Shown: one piece after another, positions 8,864 to 17,663 of the stretch | Position numbering within the stretch: position 1 is the stretch's first letter | Layout of the letters: each line of letters begins with the position of its first letter | NCBI GenBank assembly: GCA_019459085.1 | Contig: JAIBEW010000017.1 | Location: 99,504 to 163,503 of the forward strand | Direction of reading: 5' to 3' | DNA length: 64,000 nucleotides | Source: Kaistella sp. | GTDB lineage: Bacteria > Bacteroidota > Bacteroidia > Flavobacteriales > Weeksellaceae | Made by a program: the position numbers and the translations under genes | Notes under the pieces: model-generated | Seen by the model: only the letters and a program-made list of their open reading frames with translations | What the model was told of the DNA's origin: nothing | Database searches by the model: none

Positions 8864-10369
8864 ATGGAAATCACCACACTGCTTACAGGACTTATTTTCG
8901 GTGCCATTCTCGGCGCTGCAGTTCTGTATTTTATCTTAAAATCTGCAAACGTTCCGCGAAAGGATTTCGATGAACTCAACAGCAATTTCATCCGCACCAC
9001 TGCCGAATTACAGAATTCAAATCTGAAAATAAGCGAACTCGATCTTTTATATAAAACTGAAAAACAAAATAATTTTCAGCACGCTGAAACCATCAGTCAA
9101 CTGAAGGACGAGCTCTCCAAAACCACTGCCGAAAACAGTGCGCAAACACAGAAAATAGCCGAACAGCAGGAAATCAACGGCAATCTAAATTCAGATATAA
9201 AGATCCTTCAGGAAGATAAAAACAGTTTAATCGCCGCAAAATCCCATCTTTCATCGCAGAACGAAAAACTACAGGAACTTCTCGACAATCAGAAGGAAGA
9301 AATCTCCAAGATGCAGGAAATTGCAAAAAATGAATTTAAGTTGCTGGCCACAAAAATTTTTGATGAAAAATCCGAAAAGTTTGCCACGCTGAACCAAACC
9401 AATCTCAAAATCATTCTGGATCCTTTTCAGGAAAAAATCACCGACCTTCGGAATAAAGTGAGCGAAACCTACGATAAAGAATCGAAGGAACGTTTCTCTC
9501 TCGGCGAAAAAGTGCGGGAACTTGCCCAGCTGAACCAGCAGATTTCTGAAGACGCCAAAAAACTCACCCGCGCGCTGAAAGGCGAAAGCAAAACCCAGGG
9601 AAACTGGGGCGAAATGATTCTTGAGAGCATCCTTGAAAAATCCGGTCTTGTAAAAGGCCGTGAATATTTTATGGAACATGAACTCCGGGATGAAGACAAC
9701 AAAGCCCTCTTTTCTGAATTCTCAGGAAAGAAAATGCGTCCCGATGCGGTGGTAAAATATCCCGACGAGCGTAATGTGATCATCGATTCCAAAGTTTCAC
9801 TTACCGCCTTCACGGAACTCGTAGACGAGAATGATCCTGAACGGTATCAGTCGAAACTCAATCTGCACTTGGCGTCCATCAAAAATCATATCAAACAACT
9901 GAGCGAAAAGGCGTACGATGATTATGACAAGTCACTGGATTTCGTGATGATGTTTATCCCAAGCGAACCGGCTTATATTGCTGCGATGCAGGCTGACCCG
10001 GACTTGTGGAATTTCGCTTACGAAAAAAGGATACTTCTTTTGAATCCGAGCAATCTCATCACTTCGCTGAAACTTGTTGCAGATTTGTGGAAACGCGACT
10101 ATCAGAATAAAAACGCGATGGAAATTGCTGACCGTGGCGCAAAACTGTACGACAAGTTTGTGAATTTCGTCGATAATCTTGAAAAAGTCGGGAAGAACAT
10201 CGATCAGGCGAAGAACGTTTACAATGATGCTTTCAAGCAGCTTTCCACAGGTAATGACAATCTGATTACGCAGACTCAGAAACTCAAGACTCTCGGAATT
10301 AAAAATAAAAAGGAACTGCCACCAAGTTTAGTCGAAAGTTCCGGAAATGAACTCAATTTCGAGAATTAA
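8864..10369 (+). CDS. rmuC: DNA recombination protein RmuC homologue
   Basis: This 501-residue protein has one N-terminal membrane helix (about residues 5-24), then a long coiled coil up to about residue 180, then the conserved RmuC nuclease-like domain. The motifs SKTQGNWGEMILESIL, PDAVVKYPDERNVIIDSKVS and FVMMFIPSEPAY match the family (PD-(D/E)XK-like core). RmuC limits recombination at inverted repeats in E. coli. The -7 box TATTTTTG (8852-8859) ends only 4 nt before the ATG, which suggests a leaderless or near-leaderless transcript. Confidence 0.93.
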   Translation: MEITTLLTGLIFGAILGAAVLYFILKSANVPRKDFDELNSNFIRTTAELQNSNLKISELDLLYKTEKQNNFQHAETISQLKDELSKTTAENSAQTQKIAEQQEINGNLNSDIKILQEDKNSLIAAKSHLSSQNEKLQELLDNQKEEISKMQEIAKNEFKLLATKIFDEKSEKFATLNQTNLKIILDPFQEKITDLRNKVSETYDKESKERFSLGEKVRELAQLNQQISEDAKKLTRALKGESKTQGNWGEMILESILEKSGLVKGREYFMEHELRDEDNKALFSEFSGKKMRPDAVVKYPDERNVIIDSKVSLTAFTELVDENDPERYQSKLNLHLASIKNHIKQLSEKAYDDYDKSLDFVMMFIPSEPAYIAAMQADPDLWNFAYEKRILLLNPSNLITSLKLVADLWKRDYQNKNAMEIADRGAKLYDKFVNFVDNLEKVGKNIDQAKNVYNDAFKQLSTGNDNLITQTQKLKTLGIKNKKELPPSLVESSGNELNFEN

Positions 10370-10433
10370 ATATAGTTTCCTGAAGTAATTTTTCAATATT
10401 AATAAAAGATTGGACTAAAAATCGGAGTTTTGC

Positions 10434-11204
10434 ATGATGTTGATCGAAAGTTTACAGAACGAAAAAATTAAAAACCTCACCCGTCTCATGTCGGACAACC
10501 GGTTTCGGAAAAAATCCGGGACATTTGTGGTGGAAGGCAAACAGGAAAATGAACGGGCGCTGAATTTCGGTTTCGAAAGCCTGGAATTTTTCATCAGCGA
10601 AAGTATTTTTGACGGAAATGTACCGGACGGGAAAATATACAGTGTCTCGGAAAAAATCTACGAAAAAGTAGCATATCGCGGAAGTTCGGAAGGAATCATC
10701 GGAATTTATACTTCGAAACAGAATGTTTTGTCAACTTTTAAACCAAAAGAAAATGCGACCGTTATTGTTTTGGAAGGAGTGGAAAAACCCGGAAATCTGG
10801 GCGCAATACTCAGGAGTTGCGAAGCTTTCGGAATTGATGCCTTGATAGTTACCGATGAAAAAGCAGATTTCTTTAATCCTAACGTCATCCGTTCCAGCGT
10901 TGGCTGCCTGTTCGGAATGAATATTTACCAGTCGAAAAACGAAGAAGTTCTGGATTTTTTAAACGAAAATGGTTTTAATATTTTCACCACGCTGATGGAT
11001 GATAGCGCAGACGATCTTTATAGAAGAGATTTAACAGCGAAGAGCGCGCTGCTTTTCGGCACCGAACATTCCGGGCTGAGTGATTTCTGGAAAGGAAAAG
11101 GGAAAAATACATTAATTCCCATGACCGGAACCATTGATTCTCTGAATCTGAGCAATGCAGTCGCAATTGCCTGTTATGAAGCACTGAGACAAAAAAAGAA
11201 ATAA
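10434..11204 (+). CDS. TrmH/SpoU-family RNA 2'-O-methyltransferase
   Basis: This 256-residue enzyme has an N-terminal substrate-binding domain (residues 1-95: LMSDNRFRKKSGTFVVEG) and a SPOUT knot domain. Motif 1 is EGVEKPGNLGAILRSCEAFG, motif 2 is LLFGTEHSGLS, and motif 3 is IPMTGTIDSLNLSNAVAI. These bind S-adenosylmethionine in a trefoil knot and methylate a ribose 2'-OH in rRNA or tRNA. The target nucleotide cannot be read from sequence. Two adjacent ATG codons at 10434 and 10437 are both possible starts. Confidence 0.92.
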   Translation: MMLIESLQNEKIKNLTRLMSDNRFRKKSGTFVVEGKQENERALNFGFESLEFFISESIFDGNVPDGKIYSVSEKIYEKVAYRGSSEGIIGIYTSKQNVLSTFKPKENATVIVLEGVEKPGNLGAILRSCEAFGIDALIVTDEKADFFNPNVIRSSVGCLFGMNIYQSKNEEVLDFLNENGFNIFTTLMDDSADDLYRRDLTAKSALLFGTEHSGLSDFWKGKGKNTLIPMTGTIDSLNLSNAVAIACYEALRQKKK

Positions 11205-11236
11205 AAAAAACCGCTTCTCAGGGAGAAACGGTTAAT
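11203..11236 (-). terminator. Terminator between convergent genes
   Basis: The stem AACCG-TTCTC/GAGAA-CGGTT has one internal mismatch and a 3 nt loop. The T run is strong on the minus strand, so it mainly ends the Ala-rich lipoprotein gene. The plus-strand methyltransferase gene converges on it. Confidence 0.8.
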
Positions 11237-11255
11237 TTGTAATAAAAGTTGCTAA

Positions 11256-11591
11256 TTAGTTAGCATCTTTTACAGCTTCTTTAGCATCTTTAGTTGCGTC
11301 TTTAGCAGCATCGGCAGCACCTTTAGCAGCATCAGCAGCACCTTTAGCAGCATCTTTAGCAGCATCAGCACCAGCAGCAGTAGTTGCAGAAGCAGCATCT
11401 TTAGCAGCATCAACAGTTACTGAAGCAGCAGAATCAACAACAGAAGCAGCAGAATCAGCTACAACGGCAGCAGAATCAGTAGCAGCCATAGCAGCAGAAT
11501 CAGCAGCGTTAGCAGTTTCAACAGTTTCAGTTTTTTTACAAGCTACAAGAGCTAAAGCAGCGATACCAGCTACGAATAATGACTTTTTCAT
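11256..11591 (-). CDS. Ala/Asp/Lys-rich repeat lipoprotein, LEA-like
   Basis: This 111-residue protein has a lipobox (ALVAC at residues 14-18) followed by KKTE. The rest is almost only Ala, Asp, Lys, Ser, Thr and Val. The first half repeats ADSAA-type units, and the second half repeats DAAKGAADAAK-type units that would form an amphipathic helix with about 11-residue periodicity, like group-3 LEA proteins or apolipoproteins. There is no catalytic motif. A -7 box TATCTTTG lies on the minus strand at about 11650-11657. The likely place is the periplasmic face of the envelope; a structural or desiccation-type role is inference from composition only. Confidence 0.75.
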   Translation of the reverse strand: MKKSLFVAGIAALALVACKKTETVETANAADSAAMAATDSAAVVADSAASVVDSAASVTVDAAKDAASATTAAGADAAKDAAKGAADAAKGAADAAKDATKDAKEAVKDAN

Positions 11592-11673
11592 AATAATTAA
11601 ATTTAATTGTTTGTTTTAATATTTGTGTTCGCATTCTCATTTGAACAGGACAAAGATAGACCGGAGAAAAAAT

Positions 11674-11704
11674 TTGTTTTAGAAAATTAATTGTAATATC
11701 TTTG
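11674..11704 (+). promoter_or_regulatory. Promoter of the 11764 two-gene unit
   Basis: TTG (11674-11676), 20 nt, then TATCTTTG (11697-11704). The -7 box overlaps the start of the palindrome at 11702-11720. Confidence 0.75.
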
Positions 11705-11720
11705 TAAAACCGTTTTACAA
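11702..11720. promoter_or_regulatory. Perfect palindrome overlapping the transcription start, candidate operator
   Basis: TTGTAAAAC-C-GTTTTACAA is a perfect 9+1+9 inverted repeat. It begins inside the -7 box and covers the predicted transcription start, the classic position for a repressor site. The arms have no T run after them, so a terminator is unlikely. Confidence 0.6.
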
Positions 11721-11763
11721 TTTTTGAATACTGATAATCAGCATATTAAATACATTTTAAATT

Positions 11764-12927
11764 TTGACAGATTTAGAACTTTTACATTTCGACCAGCTAA
11801 AAAACGAGGTTCAGTCTCAGTATCTGGAGAATCACACCCCTTCCTTTGATGAAATTTCAAAATGGAAAGGCATTGATATCATTTATTTCCAGGAAGATTT
11901 AAGAAAAAAAGCGAAAGGTAATATTTCTGAAAAATCTTTTTACACTTACTTTAAATCTCCTGTTACCCGGCTCCCGAGAATTGATATGTTGAATCTGCTC
12001 TCTGTTTATGCGGGTTACGTCTCTTGGTACGACTTTAAAAAGAAACACCTTTTTGCAGATGAAGTCTTGCACGATCATGAAACAGTTAATATTGTAGACA
12101 AAATATCCGAAACTGAGGCATTGGAATCTGAGACAGTCGCCGCGCAGCAAAAAACTCCGGCTGATGTCCAAATTCTACAACAATCCTCCGTGCAATCTAA
12201 GATTACAGATGAAGATTTACAAAAAAGCAATACTGACAATCAAAACGATAAGACAAAGTCTGTTCTTCTGGAAACTTATGACACTTCAGACCAGAAATCC
12301 ACATTCAGTTTAGTAAAAAAATACATTTGGCTCGGAATTTCTTTGGTTTTGGCCATTCTTGTTGGTCTATTGATATTTAAAGAAGAAATTTTCAGCAAAC
12401 AATTTACGTATACCTTTATTGACGCCGACCGGAATTCGAAAATAAACGATGAACTGGATGTAAAAATCCTTAAAGAAAACGAAAGCCCAATTTTCACGCG
12501 CGTTCTTCCCAATCAGCCTTTTGTTTATACGACCCGCAGCAAGACGCTGAAAATGGTAGTTTCATCACCTTATTATAAAACTGATACGATTAACCGCAAT
12601 CTGGAAACCGCGCCATCGGTTGAAAACATAGAGTTAAGACCGAATGATTATGCAATTATGCTGTTCTTTTACTCAAAATCCATTACGGATCTTAAGAAAA
12701 AAAGACTGAGCCTTAATTACCTCATCAGCGACAACGCACTCATCTATCAGATTTATGACAATGAAACTTATGGTGTTGAAACTTTAGATAAGCAGCGGTA
12801 CATTAACCTCGTCACCTTACCTTCAACTTCCCTTGAAAATCTGGAAGTAATTGATACCCAAACCAATGATAGCGGAAAGATCGTTATGATTAAATTTAAA
12901 ATCGGAAATAATGAAGAAAAAAAATAA
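11764..12927 (+). CDS. Single-pass membrane protein with HTH-like cytoplasmic domain, unknown function
   Basis: This 387-residue protein must start at the TTG at 11764, because an in-frame stop lies at 11758-11760 and the first internal Met is far downstream. Residues 1-100 are helical: ISEKSFYTYFKSP, then MLNLLSVYAGYVSWYDF, a pattern that in other Bacteroidota proteins forms an XRE-like helix-turn-helix domain. A Ser/Gln-rich linker (110-180) leads to one membrane helix (about 185-207), and a beta-rich outer domain of 180 residues follows. The architecture suggests a membrane-anchored regulator or sensor, which is inference. Its stop overlaps the start of the next gene by 17 bp. Confidence 0.65.
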   Translation: MTDLELLHFDQLKNEVQSQYLENHTPSFDEISKWKGIDIIYFQEDLRKKAKGNISEKSFYTYFKSPVTRLPRIDMLNLLSVYAGYVSWYDFKKKHLFADEVLHDHETVNIVDKISETEALESETVAAQQKTPADVQILQQSSVQSKITDEDLQKSNTDNQNDKTKSVLLETYDTSDQKSTFSLVKKYIWLGISLVLAILVGLLIFKEEIFSKQFTYTFIDADRNSKINDELDVKILKENESPIFTRVLPNQPFVYTTRSKTLKMVVSSPYYKTDTINRNLETAPSVENIELRPNDYAIMLFFYSKSITDLKKKRLSLNYLISDNALIYQIYDNETYGVETLDKQRYINLVTLPSTSLENLEVIDTQTNDSGKIVMIKFKIGNNEEKK

Positions 12928-13492
12928 TATTTTCCCTCTTCTTCTGGCCATTCTGCTTTTGACCTTTTCCTGTGAAAAGAAAAAAGAAGAAATCAGTGAT
13001 CTGGAAAAAATCAGAAGCAGCAGCAACAAAAAATCGTATCCCGCTACAAAGATGGACAGCGTTCAGGCGATTGCCTTCATCACAAAGCAAAAAGTGCAGG
13101 AATTGCTCGATCTTTCGATTCTCTACACGAACGGAAACCGCGACACTGAAATTGATTCAGTGATTTATGGCCAGATCGAGAACTATTTTGCCGAAAATGA
13201 TTCCGCCAATCTGAACAGGATCTTTCAGGAGATTGATACGCTTCAGGTTAAATCAGCAAAAGTAGGTGAGCTGAAAGTTCTGAAAAAAATTGACGGTACT
13301 GACACGCTGGATTTTGCGCAATTTAATGTAGAATATTTCGACAGGAAGAACAGATCAATCGGAAAATTTGAGAAAAATGCGCAGTATGTGCTGCAACTTT
13401 CTCCGGTGAAGTTTAAAAAAGAGTTTAAATTCTATTTTGTGGATTTCGATGGTAAACCGAAGGACAGCACTTCTGCAGGAGTAACAAGATAG
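12911..13492 (+). CDS. Lipoprotein coupled to the membrane protein upstream
   Basis: This 193-residue protein has a lysine start, a hydrophobic core and a lipobox (LTFSC at residues 17-21), then a charged KKKEE stretch. The C-terminal half looks like an alpha/beta fold with Y/F-rich strands. I do not recognise the family. The gene starts 17 bp inside the preceding gene in another frame, so the two are translationally linked and probably work together at the inner membrane. Its 3' end overlaps the convergent cyclo-ligase gene by 61 bp. Confidence 0.65.
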   Translation: MKKKNNIFPLLLAILLLTFSCEKKKEEISDLEKIRSSSNKKSYPATKMDSVQAIAFITKQKVQELLDLSILYTNGNRDTEIDSVIYGQIENYFAENDSANLNRIFQEIDTLQVKSAKVGELKVLKKIDGTDTLDFAQFNVEYFDRKNRSIGKFEKNAQYVLQLSPVKFKKEFKFYFVDFDGKPKDSTSAGVTR

Positions 13493-14016
13493 TCCAAAGC
13501 AATATCTTTTTCCCGGAGATCATCAATTTCTTCACACGGCTGAAAATAATTAACCCCTATTTTAAGGCAATCGCTATTCAAAGAAGTAAAGAAATCGTCA
13601 TAAAAACCTTTGCCATAACCCACTCTATTTCCGTTTTTATCGCAATATAACAGCGGCGTAATTACATAATCGAAGTCTGATATTCCGGCATCTTCATTGC
13701 TTTCCGGCTCCGGAATTCCCCAAGAATTGTTCTTAAACGTCGTTTCCCGCATTGTTTCAACAGAGATCATTTTATTCCTGTAAATCTTCGGGACAAAAAC
13801 CCGGATTTTCTTCTCAAAAAAATAATGGAGTAAAATCCCCGTATCCACTTCTCCTTTTTCAGGAATGGACAAAAAACAGTGGACTTTTTGATCTGTTGAA
13901 GGTTTAAAATGCTGAATAAAATTTTCAGCAATTTTCTCCGACAAACTCAAAACCTCACCTTTCGAAAGGGCCTGGCGTTTCTGAAGGTATAATTTCCTGA
14001 TTTCAGCTTTATTCAT
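13432..14016 (-). CDS. 5-formyltetrahydrofolate cyclo-ligase
   Basis: This enzyme converts 5-formyl-THF to 5,10-methenyl-THF with ATP. The 194-residue protein has the N-terminal KAEIRKLYLQKRQAL, an internal FLSIPEKGEVDT, and the diagnostic phosphate-binding stretch GNRVGYGKGFYDDFF. The length is normal for the family. The gene is 12 bp downstream of trhO on the same strand and likely co-transcribed. The last 61 bp lie antisense to the end of the plus-strand lipoprotein gene, an unusual overlap of two coding 3' ends. Confidence 0.94.
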   Translation of the reverse strand: MNKAEIRKLYLQKRQALSKGEVLSLSEKIAENFIQHFKPSTDQKVHCFLSIPEKGEVDTGILLHYFFEKKIRVFVPKIYRNKMISVETMRETTFKNNSWGIPEPESNEDAGISDFDYVITPLLYCDKNGNRVGYGKGFYDDFFTSLNSDCLKIGVNYFQPCEEIDDLREKDIALDYLVTPAEVLSFGLPSKSTK

Positions 14017-14028
14017 GAGATGCCTTCA

Positions 14029-15381
14029 CTACAGAATTTTGTATAATTTGTCCGACAGACGAATCCTGAAAGGAATTTCAAACGTGATCTGATCGCCTGA
14101 TTTTGCTGTTTCGCAAGGTCCTCCGTTGGCAAAAATTTCAGTCATGGTAAGTTCCTGTTCACCGGTTGTGGGTCCGGAAATCAACACTTTATTGCCAACC
14201 GACAGTTCTCCGTTTTGAATTAAAAACTGCGCGATTTTAGATTTCGTGTAATAATGTTCTGCACTCCCAACCAACACTTTTTTGACCGCTATTTGCTGGC
14301 GGATATTCTTCGTGCTGACTTTTGCCAAAGGCTTATTGGGTAAATCACCTGAATTTTTAAATTTCAAAGCATCGGATTTCCCTTTTTTGAAAATTTTATT
14401 TCCAACCTGTAACCCCTTTCTCATTTTCACCTGTTCCTCTAAAGGCAGATGGATGGTTTCTAGACATTCTACAGAACAGCAGTTCTCCATCGCTTCCTTA
14501 CACTCGTCGCACTGAATAAACAACAGATGACAGGCATCATTAAAACAATTGGTATGATTGTCGCAGGGTTCGCCACACTGATGGCATTGCGAAACAATAT
14601 CGTCTGTAATTCTTTCCCCTAAACGGTGATCAAACACGAAATTTTTACCGATGAATTTGCTTTCAATTTTTTCTTCCTTGATCTGACGGGCATATTCGAT
14701 GATTCCGCCTTCCAATTGGAACACATTTTTAAAACCCTGATGTTTGAAGTAAGCACTGGCTTTCTCACAACGGATTCCACCGGTACAGTACATTAAAAGG
14801 TTTTTATCTTCTTTAAAATCCTGTAACTGTTCATTGATTATTGGCAGACTTTCTCTGAAAGTCTCCACATCAGGAGTGATGGCGCCTTCAAAATGACCGA
14901 CTTCACTTTCGTAATGATTTCTAAAATCGACTAAAATCGTGTTGGGATCATCAAGTAAATTATTGAATTCCTTTGCTTTTAAGTGAATTCCTTTGTTGGT
15001 GACATCGAAAGAATCATCATTCAAACCGTCGGCAACAATTTTGTTTCTGACTTTTATAGTCAGTTTTAAAAAAGAATGATCGTCCTGTTCCACCGCGACA
15101 TTTAAACGAATTCCTTTCATAAAATCATACACTTCCAGCGTATCGCGGAAAGCGTCAAAGTTGTCCGCCGGAACGCTCATTTGAGCGTTGATTCCTTCAT
15201 GGGCAACATAAATACGGCCCAGCGCATCGAGGGCGTTCCAGGCTATAAATAATTCGTCTCGAAATTTTTTAGGATTTTCAATTTTGGCGTACGCATAGAA
15301 AGACAATGTAAGGCGTTGCTTACCGGCTTCATCAATAAGTCGTGCTCTTTCTTCTGCGCTTAAGGTGTTATACAGTTGCAT
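14029..15381 (-). CDS. trhO: tRNA uridine 34 hydroxylase (rhodanese-related), TrhO
   Basis: TrhO makes 5-hydroxyuridine at tRNA position 34 with molecular oxygen. The 450-residue protein has the N-terminal acylphosphatase-like domain (residues 1-115, with YVAHEGINAQMSVP) and a rhodanese domain whose catalytic loop is YCTGGIRCEKASAYF. A Cys-rich zone (CHQCGEPCDNHTNC, then CDECKEAMENCCSVEC) follows. A C-terminal extension of about 130 residues makes it longer than E. coli TrhO (about 350), as in other Bacteroidota. A -7 box TATCTTTG lies at 15413-15420. Confidence 0.92.
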   Translation of the reverse strand: MQLYNTLSAEERARLIDEAGKQRLTLSFYAYAKIENPKKFRDELFIAWNALDALGRIYVAHEGINAQMSVPADNFDAFRDTLEVYDFMKGIRLNVAVEQDDHSFLKLTIKVRNKIVADGLNDDSFDVTNKGIHLKAKEFNNLLDDPNTILVDFRNHYESEVGHFEGAITPDVETFRESLPIINEQLQDFKEDKNLLMYCTGGIRCEKASAYFKHQGFKNVFQLEGGIIEYARQIKEEKIESKFIGKNFVFDHRLGERITDDIVSQCHQCGEPCDNHTNCFNDACHLLFIQCDECKEAMENCCSVECLETIHLPLEEQVKMRKGLQVGNKIFKKGKSDALKFKNSGDLPNKPLAKVSTKNIRQQIAVKKVLVGSAEHYYTKSKIAQFLIQNGELSVGNKVLISGPTTGEQELTMTEIFANGGPCETAKSGDQITFEIPFRIRLSDKLYKIL

Positions 15382-15589
15382 GCTATAAACGGTTTAAGTG
15401 AGAAATAATGTGCAAAGATAATAAATCTGTGCTGATGTGTGAATGTCTACAATGTAGAATCAATTCTATCAAAATTTTGAAGTTTTCATTGCGCTATAGT
15501 GTTAGGATTCAAATACTAATATTCATTAAATCCTGTTAAACTTTCGTTAAAAATGAAACATACCTCTTCCCTTTACTACTCATTTGGCA

Positions 15590-15597
15590 TAAATTTG
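15590..15597 (+). promoter_or_regulatory. -7 box of the HtrA-type protease gene
   Basis: TAAATTTG matches the consensus and places the transcription start near 15603, downstream of an in-frame ATG at 15553. This decides the start codon at 15625. No good -33 element is visible. Confidence 0.6.
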
Positions 15598-15624
15598 TTA
15601 GCAAATAAAAAAGAAAGATACCGT

Positions 15625-17160
15625 ATGAATACAATGAAAAAGACTTTTAAAAAACTATTGCCTTACGCTTTTGTAGGAATTATTTCAGGAGCAACTGCTG
15701 TTGGTGCCATAAAATATTTTGATTCTAGCGCAACAGGTTCAGATTCCTCCTACTTCACAAAAGAAAGCAAAAATGCAACTTTCGCAGGGCTCAATGCCGG
15801 TCTTGTTGGAGACGATTTTGTTAAAGCTGCAAAAATGACCGTTCCCGCGGTAGTCTCAATTAAAAGCTACTCGGACAGAACTTCGAACAGGCCTTCAAAC
15901 AGACCTTCGGAACAGGATCTTTTCGACTGGTTCTTTGGTGAAGGCCAAAGACAGCAGCAGCGGCAGCAGCCTCCACAAAATATGCCTTCAGGACTAGGGT
16001 CTGGCGTCATTATTTCTCCGGACGGATACATTATCTCCAACAATCACGTTGTAGCAGGTGCCAATAAACTTGAAGTTGTCCTGAGCAACAGAAAAACCTA
16101 TATCGCCAATTTGGTGGGAACAGATCCGAATACCGATATCTCTCTGCTGAAAATCGAAGAGAAAGGCCTTCCTTACCTGAATTTTGCAAATTCCGACAAT
16201 ATAGAAATCGGGCAGTGGGTTCTCGCGGTCGGAAATCCTTTAGGACTTAGCTCCACTGTTACAGCAGGAATCATTTCTGCAAAAGGTAGAGGTATCGGGA
16301 TTTTAGGGGCTCAGGGGAAAGCGGCCAATCCGATTGAAAGTTTTATTCAGACAGATGCTGCAATTAATCCGGGAAATTCCGGCGGCGCACTCGTCAATAT
16401 AAATGGTGACCTGATCGGAATCAATTCCGCGATCTCCTCAACGAACGGTTATTATCAGGGATATGGTTTTGCCGTTCCGGCTAACCTTGCGCGGAAGATC
16501 GTTGAAGACATCAAAAAATTCGGGCTGGTTCAGAGAGGATTCCTCGGAGTAAACTCTCTGGATCTTTCAGATGAACGACAGGTATTAGCGTACAACGAGC
16601 AGAAAAAGACCAACATCAAGGCCGGAAACGGTATTTATGTTACAGGCGTATCTGAAAACAGCGGCGCTGAAGATGCAGGCTTAAGAACAGGAGATGTAAT
16701 TGTACAGGTTGATCAGATAAAAATCACCGATTTTGCCGATCTTTCCCTTTCCATTGGCAGCAAAAGACCGGGCGACCGCGTTACTGTTTCCTATCTAAGA
16801 AACGGAAAAGAAAATACCACTGCCATTACGCTTAAAGATCAAAACGGCGGCGTTACCGCGAGAACTAAGGCAGACCTCACCGTTACCGAAAAAATAGGGG
16901 CTGAATTTGAACCATTGAGCGACAGATTCAAAACTGATTACGGGCTTACAAGCGGTGTGATTGCCCGGAACGTGGTCGAAGGAAGTGAAATGGACAAAAT
17001 TGGTGTCGTTAAAAATTACATTGTAATGGAAATCAACGGGAAACCAGTAAATTCTCAGAAAGATGTAGATAAAATCCTGGATAAATATGAGGGAAATGTT
17101 CAGGTAAAATATGTAGATGAATACGGACGAATCACAACCAGAGGCTTCAAAATGCCTTAA
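15625..17160 (+). CDS. Periplasmic HtrA/DegP-type serine protease
   Basis: The start at 15625 (MNTMKKTFKK) is preferred over the in-frame ATG at 15553 because the -7 box lies between them. The product has 511 residues. A signal-anchor segment (about residues 10-30) precedes the chymotrypsin-like domain. The catalytic triad is His141 (NNHVV), Asp171 (NTDISLLKI) and Ser252 (GNSGGAL). Two PDZ domains follow (about 310-400 and 425-505). HtrA proteins degrade or refold damaged envelope proteins. A QQQRQQPP stretch before the protease domain is the LA-loop region. The terminator at 17175-17209 follows. Confidence 0.93.
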   Translation: MNTMKKTFKKLLPYAFVGIISGATAVGAIKYFDSSATGSDSSYFTKESKNATFAGLNAGLVGDDFVKAAKMTVPAVVSIKSYSDRTSNRPSNRPSEQDLFDWFFGEGQRQQQRQQPPQNMPSGLGSGVIISPDGYIISNNHVVAGANKLEVVLSNRKTYIANLVGTDPNTDISLLKIEEKGLPYLNFANSDNIEIGQWVLAVGNPLGLSSTVTAGIISAKGRGIGILGAQGKAANPIESFIQTDAAINPGNSGGALVNINGDLIGINSAISSTNGYYQGYGFAVPANLARKIVEDIKKFGLVQRGFLGVNSLDLSDERQVLAYNEQKKTNIKAGNGIYVTGVSENSGAEDAGLRTGDVIVQVDQIKITDFADLSLSIGSKRPGDRVTVSYLRNGKENTTAITLKDQNGGVTARTKADLTVTEKIGAEFEPLSDRFKTDYGLTSGVIARNVVEGSEMDKIGVVKNYIVMEINGKPVNSQKDVDKILDKYEGNVQVKYVDEYGRITTRGFKMP

Positions 17161-17174
17161 TATCATTTATCCAT

Positions 17175-17209
17175 AAAAAAGGAGTAGCTTTTCAGCTGCT
17201 CCTTTTTTT
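17175..17209. terminator. Bidirectional terminator
   Basis: GGAGTAGCT and AGCTGCTCC form a stem with one G-T wobble and a TTTC loop. A and T runs on both sides let it serve both the protease gene and the convergent gene at 17211. Confidence 0.85.
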
Positions 17210-17210
17210 A

Positions 17211-17663
17211 TTATTTATTATTCTGAAGTTGTCTTCTCTTCTGTTTCTTCTTGCGTTCGTAGATGACTTCCACAATTTTCCCACCAATCCAGGCAAAAGG
17301 AAAAAAGGTAAGAAAAATACAGATCTTATAAAATGTTGGATGATAGGAATAGATAATGATATCCAGCATAGCCAGAAAAAGCATAATGAAACCGATAAGA
17401 ATGGCGTAAGCCACTTTTGCATACTTTACGATGATTGCCGTAGCCACACCACCAACCATTGACCCAATCCCGGAAAGCAGAAGCAGGACCAGGAAAAAAG
17501 CATTGTCGTGCTGCACTTTCTGGAGGAACTGATCCCAGTTTTCGAAAGGGGTAAAGTCATCAGACGGGATCCACTGCGGATTCAGTCGGATTCCCAGTGT
17601 AATGATCAAAGCAGTGATGCCTAAACCGACGAGTACTGCAAAAGTATTTCTTAAGAAATTCAT
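17211..17663 (-). CDS. Polytopic membrane protein, unknown function
   Basis: This 150-residue protein has four predicted membrane helices (about 5-25, 57-80, 84-105 and 112-132), a polar loop of about 25 residues between the first two, and a basic tail (ERKKKQKRRQ). GSMVGGVATA in helix 2 is Gly-rich. I do not recognise the family. The ATG overlaps the ridA stop by one base (TAATG), so the two genes are translationally coupled. Confidence 0.7.
   Translation of the reverse strand: MNFLRNTFAVLVGLGITALIITLGIRLNPQWIPSDDFTPFENWDQFLQKVQHDNAFFLVLLLLSGIGSMVGGVATAIIVKYAKVAYAILIGFIMLFLAMLDIIIYSYHPTFYKICIFLTFFPFAWIGGKIVEVIYERKKKQKRRQLQNNK

Noticed and set aside
15553..15624. Extended N-terminus of the HtrA-type protease
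   Set aside because: The -7 box at 15590-15597 lies inside it, and the downstream start gives a normal signal-anchor.
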